Source: Larus michahellis (taxonomy: Eukaryota > Chordata > Aves > Charadriiformes > Laridae). From it: a DNA stretch of 64,000 nucleotides. Shown in pieces: positions 59,001 to 64,000 of this stretch; the stretch's first letter is position 1, and each line of letters begins with the position of its first letter. The notes below the pieces were generated by a model. It worked only from the letters and a program-made list of their open reading frames with translations, made no database searches and was not told where the DNA came from. The stretch covers positions 9,982,001 through 10,046,000 of the forward strand of contig NC_133906.1 of assembly GCF_964199755.1 (NCBI RefSeq). Direction: 5' to 3'. A program made the translations under genes and the position numbers.

Positions 59001-61784
59001 TGATATAATTTTAAATCCAATCAGCATCTTCATGGGTTTTATGTTTGTACTGATCTTGATATTGTTCGTGTTTGTCTTTACCAACTTCTGTGCTTTCCTA
59101 AAGACTCAGGACACAACCCCCAAGGCAGAGGTGGTGGCAGGATTTTTACAAGGCCCCGATGGCTTTCAGACTGTCAGTATCTCCACTGTTCAGCAAGGCA
59201 AACCCCAAATGCCGTGCCATAGGATCTGGTTTTCTGCAAGGGGCTAGGAGGGGACTTTTCCTGCACCATGGCATGAAGACAGAACACCTCTGTGGGCCAA
59301 AATAAAAAAGAGCAAAATGTCTTGCACAGGTGGACTTTGTCCTGACACAGGAGGGGACAACACACCAGGTGAGACCTACCTCCAGATCTGATCAGCTTCT
59401 GGACACCTAGGATTCATGCAGCTACATGTCTCCTCCAACCTCACGCTCTGAATAGTGCTGTTCATTCACTGCATTAAATTCTGCCTACCCAGAAACAGAC
59501 ATGCACCTTTCCTCCTCTCTGAAACTAAACCAACCTCTCCTTGCTACCTGTGAAGATATGAACAGAGCCCTGGAGTGGCTGAGATGTAAATCTGAAAGGT
59601 AGGATCCAACATGATGTCCCCAGCCCACAAACAGATGTGGTCTGCGACCACGGGAGTGAGGAAACGGGAAACAGGTTGAGGTCATCTCAGCGTGACACAC
59701 AGTGGGATGCTGGCACACGGGGCTCTCCAGCTCTTCCTTCACCTGTCCAATAAACATGAGGATGTCTGGAGCTGCAGATCTGGAGACGGGGCAGAGGTGT
59801 TCCCCACAGTCCTGGTCCCAGTGCAGGAGGGTGTTCACAGGTATCCTCACTGCTCCCGGCCAGGGGTGATAGAGCTGCAGCGGTGCTGGTAGGTCTTCCA
59901 CCTCTTCTGTGTCCCGGTTTTAGCCTGGTTTATGCTGGCTGACTTCTGCCATCCCTTTCCTGTCCGGCAGCCCTTCCCACATTGCCTAGACTGATCCTCC
60001 TTTGAATTCCCCCATTCCCATCCCTGCTGTAGGACCCATTAGTGAATGCATGTTAAAAATGACCAAGACAAAAAAATACCTAATGCTGACTGCTGGTCAG
60101 CACTGCAGACGTTCTGGGGAAGATGCGTGCCTGGGTGCGTTTGCACCAGGCATGGTTGGACCAGTCCCTGTCCTGTGTGATGTCCCCTGGCCCCAGACAC
60201 CGGCAGTGTCCCCTGGACACAGAGATGTCCCCTGGCAGGCAGGAGGTGGCAGCATTGCATAGCCCAGGAGATCCTGCTCTCCTGCATACCCAGGCGCTGT
60301 CTATTTACTGGCCAGGAGCTGCAGACCTGTTTTTCCAGCTCCTCCAAGGATACGTGACTCAAGCCAAACGCTTCCAAACTGCTCAAATCCCATCCAGAGC
60401 AACCATTACAAACAACCAAACCCCAAAGGCTGCTAAGTGCACATCAGTCCTAAGCTGTCTGCAAATCACCATTAACAGCAACGTGAGGGCAACTGAGGAC
60501 ACAGGGGCTCTGCATTTAGAAATGAGTGTGATGTTTAAAGATACCTCATTTGCCCTTGAAACTCCAGCCCCCTTAAGTAGCGTGTGATGTATCTGAGCTC
60601 CTCCGCACAAGACCCACATTGCTTTTGAGTGAAAAGAGTGCAGATATTCTTGCTTGCACAAATGCTCCTTGAGAGAACCGAGGTGGGAATGAGTTGGAGG
60701 CTAGCTCGCTCTCGGAGCATCGTTTTCATTCTGGTGCATCTGGCACGATCTGGGCTGATATTGAATCCTTTGCATTTTATTTTTACTAGAGGTGCGGCAA
60801 GACCTGTAGTAAAACCTTGGATCTAAGCTCCCTGAAACACAAGGGGAACTTGGAGCTGATATTTGCAGTTCAGAGCGTTGCTGGCTGCTCGTCTTCCTTC
60901 TTCATTCCTCCTGGTGCCTCACTATGGAGCTGACCGAGTCCACCGCAGGAAGAAACACAGGCAAATCACTGACTTCCCTCGCTGCCTAACAGCCAGATGG
61001 ACACAAGCCAGGACTTTTTTGCACTTGTGCAGATAGAAAGTGTTTGTACCACCGTGCCTTTACCAAGCTAGAAAGCAACATGGTGAGTGCAATAAAAGCC
61101 TCTCTCACAGTGTGGATGCTGTTCTGTTAAGAGGACTCCTCTACCTTTATACGAAAAACTTCCCACCGATATAGCAGTGTCCTAATCTGGATCTTTTAAT
61201 CTCACTTTTTTCCAAAATAGTAGTTAACTATTACAAAAAATCTGTGCATAGACTAGTCTTAAAATCGAACTTTTTATTATTCTCATGGCTTTGGGTGCAC
61301 CAGGCAAGCTGGAAAGCAGTTTCTCTGACTGACCCCCTTAAAAGTAGAGACCCTGAGTAGTCTTTCCTTCTACATACATGAGCTACATTACTGCAGGAGC
61401 TTTCTTTCTCCTGCAGACTGAATCATTTCCCAAATGTAGGCTTGCACAGCAGAAGACGCTGCTCTGACAGGGAGTGATGATGAGTCACTGGGAATTCACA
61501 GTTTTGTGTTCCTGCAAAGGAAAAACTCACAGCGCTGAGCGAGGGGGCAACGGAGGAGAGCTCGGTTTTGACAGACTGCAAGAAACAACTCCTGGAGCAT
61601 GAGCTGCTGGGTCAAAGTAATCTGGGGAAGGAGAGGAGCCGGTTGTAACGGCCACGTGAAAGTGGGGGCTGCGGGCCAAGAGCTGTGGCCGTGCCGGGTG
61701 GCTCTGCCTGCAGCATGGTCCTTGCAAGGGAGCCACAGGGCCACACTGTCAAGGCAATCCCAAGCACAAATGCAGGTTGGGCAG
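56001..61784. other. Intergenic DNA upstream of CSNK1A1
   Basis: No gene is supported. A 138-codon minus-strand frame at 59,485-59,901 is the most protein-like by composition but has no recognisable domain. A hydrophobic stretch GFMFVLILILFVFVFTNF at about 59,035-59,088 (plus) looks like a membrane helix, but it lies in T-rich DNA where such frames arise easily. AT-rich patches occur at about 58,980-59,080 and 61,140-61,290. Confidence 0.5.
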
Positions 61785-62466
61785 GGAATGGATGGAGAGC
61801 AGCCCTGAGGAGAAGGACTTGGGGGTCCTGGTGGATGAGAAGCTCAACATGACCTGGCCATGTGTGCTCGCAGCCCAGAAACCCAACTGCATCCTGGGCT
61901 GCATCAAAAGCAGCATGGCCAGCAGGGCAAGGGAGGGGATTCTGCCCCTCTGCTCCATTCTCGTGAGACTCCCCTGCAGGGCTGCCTCCAGCTCTGGGGC
62001 CACCAACAGCAGAAGGACATGGACCTGTTGGAACGGGGCCAGAGGAGGCCACGGAGATGATCATAGGGCTGGAGCCCCTCTGCTGTGAGGGCTGAGGGAG
62101 TTGGGGTTGCTCAGCCTGGAGAAGAGAAGGCTCCGGGGTGACCATAAAAGGGCTACAGGAAAGCTAGGGAGGGACTCTTTATCAGGGAGTGTCATGGTAG
62201 GATGAGGGGTAACTGTTTTAAACTGAAAGAGAGAAGATTTTGATTAGGTATTAGGAGAAATTCTTTACTGTGAGGGTGGTGAGACACTGGCCTGGGTTGC
62301 CCAGAGAAGCTGTGGCTGCCCCATCCCTGGAGGTGTTCAAGGCCAGGTTGGACGGGGCTTTGAGCAGCCTGGTCTGGTGGGAGGTGTCCCTTCCCGGGGC
62401 AGGGGGTTGGAACTAGGTGATCTTTAAGGTCCCTTCCAACCCAAACCATTCTATGAGTCTATGATG
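61785..62466 (+). mobile_element. CR1 LINE, longer 3' fragment
   Basis: About 680 bases of CR1, including the ORF2 C-terminal region and 3' UTR. It starts around GGAGAAGGACTTGGGGGTCC and includes GATGAGAAGCTCAACATGAC and GGTTGCTCAGCCTGGAGAAG. It ends CCAACCCAAACCATTCTATG with diverged terminal octamers near 62,460. Coding frames are broken. It ends roughly 0.4 kb before the CSNK1A1 CpG island begins. Confidence 0.95.
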
Positions 62467-62859
62467 ATTCTACGGGCTCCTCTTGAACCCGACCTGGATT
62501 GCAGAACTCCCGGCAGAAACGCACGAGGCTGGTCCAGGATCTGTAGTGCTGTGTGCTGCCATCCCCGCAGGCCGAGGCCGAAGGCCGGAGGGATACACCG
62601 AGCAGGGAAAGGTAATGAAGCAGATGTTGATGCACGCACAGGAGCGGGGAAGGCGCCGGTGGCCCCTCAGCTCGGCCCCACGACCCGCCAGGCTGTGGAT
62701 GCCCCAGGGCCATGGCGGCAGGAGGGCAGGAGACAGGTTGCTGTCAGTTCATCTATACATGAAACCAGACCATTAACAGACACGCAGATCGGGGTTTGGG
62801 CTTTGATAAGAACCTTGAAACGGCGCCAGCAGCTCAGCTGCAACCCCACATCAGAGAGG

Positions 62860-63801
62860 CGAGGCGTGCGTCATGGCGGTGACCAACCCGACACCAGTGG
62901 CCAGCTTGCAGCCAGCCAGGCCGCACGCCCGGCTGCCCAGGCAGGCGAGGAGCTCCCCGCCGCCTGAGGGACGCAGGGGCTTGCGGGAGCCTCAGGCGGG
63001 GCCTCGCAGCCTTGGAGCCCGCCTGCTCCCAGACCCAGCCGAAGCGGGGTGGAGGCGCCTGCCCCTTTAAGAAGCGGGTGAGGGCACGTATGCGTCTCTC
63101 CTCCGTCTTCCGCCCGGGCTCGGCTCCGAGCAGTGCGTATGCGCGCAACCAGCCGGCGCCTCGCCCCCGGGGCGGGGGCGGGTGAGGAGGGACGCCGCTC
63201 ATTGGCTGTGAGGGCGGGCGGTGCGCGCGCATGCGCAGCGGGCCTATCACCGCCCTCGCCCCGCCCTGCGCGCAGGCGTGCTGCGGGAAGGAGGCGGTGT
63301 TCGCCCGGCGCGTGCGCGGCCACCGCCCCGCCCCGCTCCCAGCGTGCCCCGCGCGGTGAAGAAGCGGCGGCTGCAGGTTGGGGGCATTTTGTGTCCGCGG
63401 TAGCAGCGGTTGAGAGACAAGATGGCGGCGGCGGCCGAGTGAGGGGCCGGCGGCGGCCGGGACCCGGCGGAGCCAGCGGGCTTCGCGTTTCCCTTCCCCT
63501 CCCCCTTCTCCCCTTCCCTTGCCCTCGCAACACCTCGGCAGCTGCCTCGCGTCTTTCTGGAGGGCGGCGAGCGCCGAGCGCCGCCCGGCCGGGGAGCGGG
63601 ACAGAGCCGCGGAGGGGGGCGCCCGCCGGAGGGGCCCGGTTGGAGCTGAGCGGCCGGGACCAGCCTTCCTTGTTCTGCCCCCCCCTCCCCTCCCCTCTTC
63701 TCCCTCCCCTGCCCCTTCCCCTTCCTCTGGGGCGGCGGTAGAGCCCTCTTTCACCCCCCGAGCCCCTCAGCGCTGGGAGGGCCCCTCAGCCGCCCCTCGC
63801 C
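62860..63801 (+). promoter_or_regulatory. CSNK1A1: CpG-island promoter and 5' UTR of CSNK1A1
   Basis: Very CpG-dense DNA with GC boxes (for example GGGGCGGGGGCGGG near 63,169-63,182) and no TATA box leads into the CSNK1A1 start codon. A CAAGATGGCGGC sequence at 63,418-63,429 is a full match to the YY1 consensus that marks many housekeeping start sites just downstream of transcription initiation. Transcription therefore probably starts near 63,350-63,415, giving a 5' UTR of about 400 bases, the later part rich in CT tracts (63,485-63,530 and 63,675-63,730). Confidence 0.75.
63422..63442 (+). other. CSNK1A1: Six-codon upstream ORF in the CSNK1A1 5' UTR
   Basis: ATG-GCG-GCG-GCG-GCC-GAG-TGA encodes MAAAAE and stops about 360 bases before the kinase start. 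The ATG is the one inside the YY1 motif. If the transcript starts upstream of it, ribosomes could initiate and then reinitiate downstream; if it starts within or after the motif, it is irrelevant. Confidence 0.5.
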
Positions 63802-63924
63802 ATGGCGAGTAGCAGCGGCTCCAAGGCCGAGTTCATTGTCGGAGGCAAATACAAGCTGGTGCGGAAGATCGGGTCGGGCTCCTTCGGGGACATCTATTTG
63901 GCGATCAACATCACCAACGGGGAG
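63802..63924 (+). CDS. CSNK1A1: CSNK1A1 first coding exon (casein kinase I alpha), partial gene
   Basis: Encodes the first 41 residues of casein kinase 1 alpha, the monomeric Ser/Thr kinase. It primes beta-catenin at Ser45 in the destruction complex, acts in Hedgehog and p53/MDMX control, and works in cytoplasm and nucleus. The peptide [20 protein letters not shown] continues to AINITNGE and matches the near-invariant vertebrate N-terminus. The glycine-rich ATP loop [10 protein letters not shown] is at residues 23-32. The ATG is in strong context (CGCCATGG). The exon ends GGGGAG with donor GTAAGG, phase 0. The catalytic lysine, which comes next in EVAVKLE, belongs to exon 2 beyond the window. 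Confidence 0.98.
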
Positions 63925-64000
63925 GTAAGGGCGGCTTGCACTCCCTCACCTTCCGCACCTCGGGGGGGAACCGGAGACCAGCCATAACCCTCCTAAGGCT
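63925..64000 (+). other. CSNK1A1: CSNK1A1 intron 1, start
   Basis: Begins with the donor GTAAGG after the exon 1 glutamate codon and runs off the right edge. Confidence 0.9.

Noticed and set aside
59032-59247. Plus-strand frame with an apparent transmembrane helix, considered as the membrane segment of the LRR relic
   Set aside because: It is 3 kb away, has no TIR or other domain after it, and lies in T-rich DNA where hydrophobic frames arise by chance.
59485-59901. 138-codon minus-strand frame with mixed composition
   Set aside because: No recognisable family, and no convincing exon partners despite a possible donor; not enough for a gene call.
62834-63754. 306- and 220-codon minus-strand frames opposite the CSNK1A1 promoter as a divergent gene
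   Set aside because: Arg/Ala/Pro/Gly-rich translation of a CpG island with no homology; a divergent non-coding transcript is possible but not shown by sequence.

Overview
The window is vertebrate nuclear DNA, almost certainly from a bird. Evidence for a bird is several CR1 LINE 3' ends carrying the characteristic repeated ATTCTATG terminus (29.6, 49.2, 54.0 and 62.4 kb), compact GC-rich introns and CpG-island promoters. The gene order also fits: PPARGC1B - ARHGEF37 - CSNK1A1, the conserved order known from human chromosome 5q32, with ARHGEF37 and CSNK1A1 divergent. There is no bacterial, plasmid or phage content, so operons, ribosome binding sites and CRISPR do not apply.

Layout. (1) 1-9146, minus strand: the 5' part of PPARGC1B intron 1. 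The first coding exon is at 9147-9230 (28 residues), inside a CpG-island promoter that also holds a perfect 49-bp foldback, long G/C homopolymers and a GT microsatellite. (2) 9412-10390: four tandem units of about 250 bp directly upstream of that promoter. (3) 10.4-29.6 kb: intergenic, with no gene I can support; there are a few microsatellites and AT-rich islands, and a CR1 element at the end. (4) 30,701-43.4 kb, minus strand: the complete ARHGEF37 gene. I reconstructed 12 coding exons plus a non-coding first exon. Splice phases agree throughout and give a 686-residue DH-BAR-SH3-SH3 protein. (5) 43.4-62.5 kb: intergenic. It holds CR1 copies of different ages and, at 55.0-56.0 kb, a frame-broken stretch that reads like a decayed leucine-rich-repeat gene. 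(6) 62.9-64.0 kb, plus strand: CpG-island promoter, 5' UTR and first coding exon (41 residues) of CSNK1A1, continuing beyond the window.

The three genes are not a functional unit. PGC-1beta is a transcriptional coactivator of mitochondrial and lipid metabolism. ARHGEF37 is a membrane-associated Rho GEF-family protein. CSNK1A1 is the constitutive Ser/Thr kinase of Wnt, Hedgehog and p53 control. Their adjacency is conserved synteny. The long open frames scattered through the intergenic DNA (up to about 360 codons) have no recognisable domains, overlap frames on both strands and look like chance ORFs in GC-rich DNA. The observations most worth following are the LRR-like relic, the foldback in PPARGC1B intron 1 and the tandem array with a TATA-like box in each unit. 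I found no convincing new biological system.
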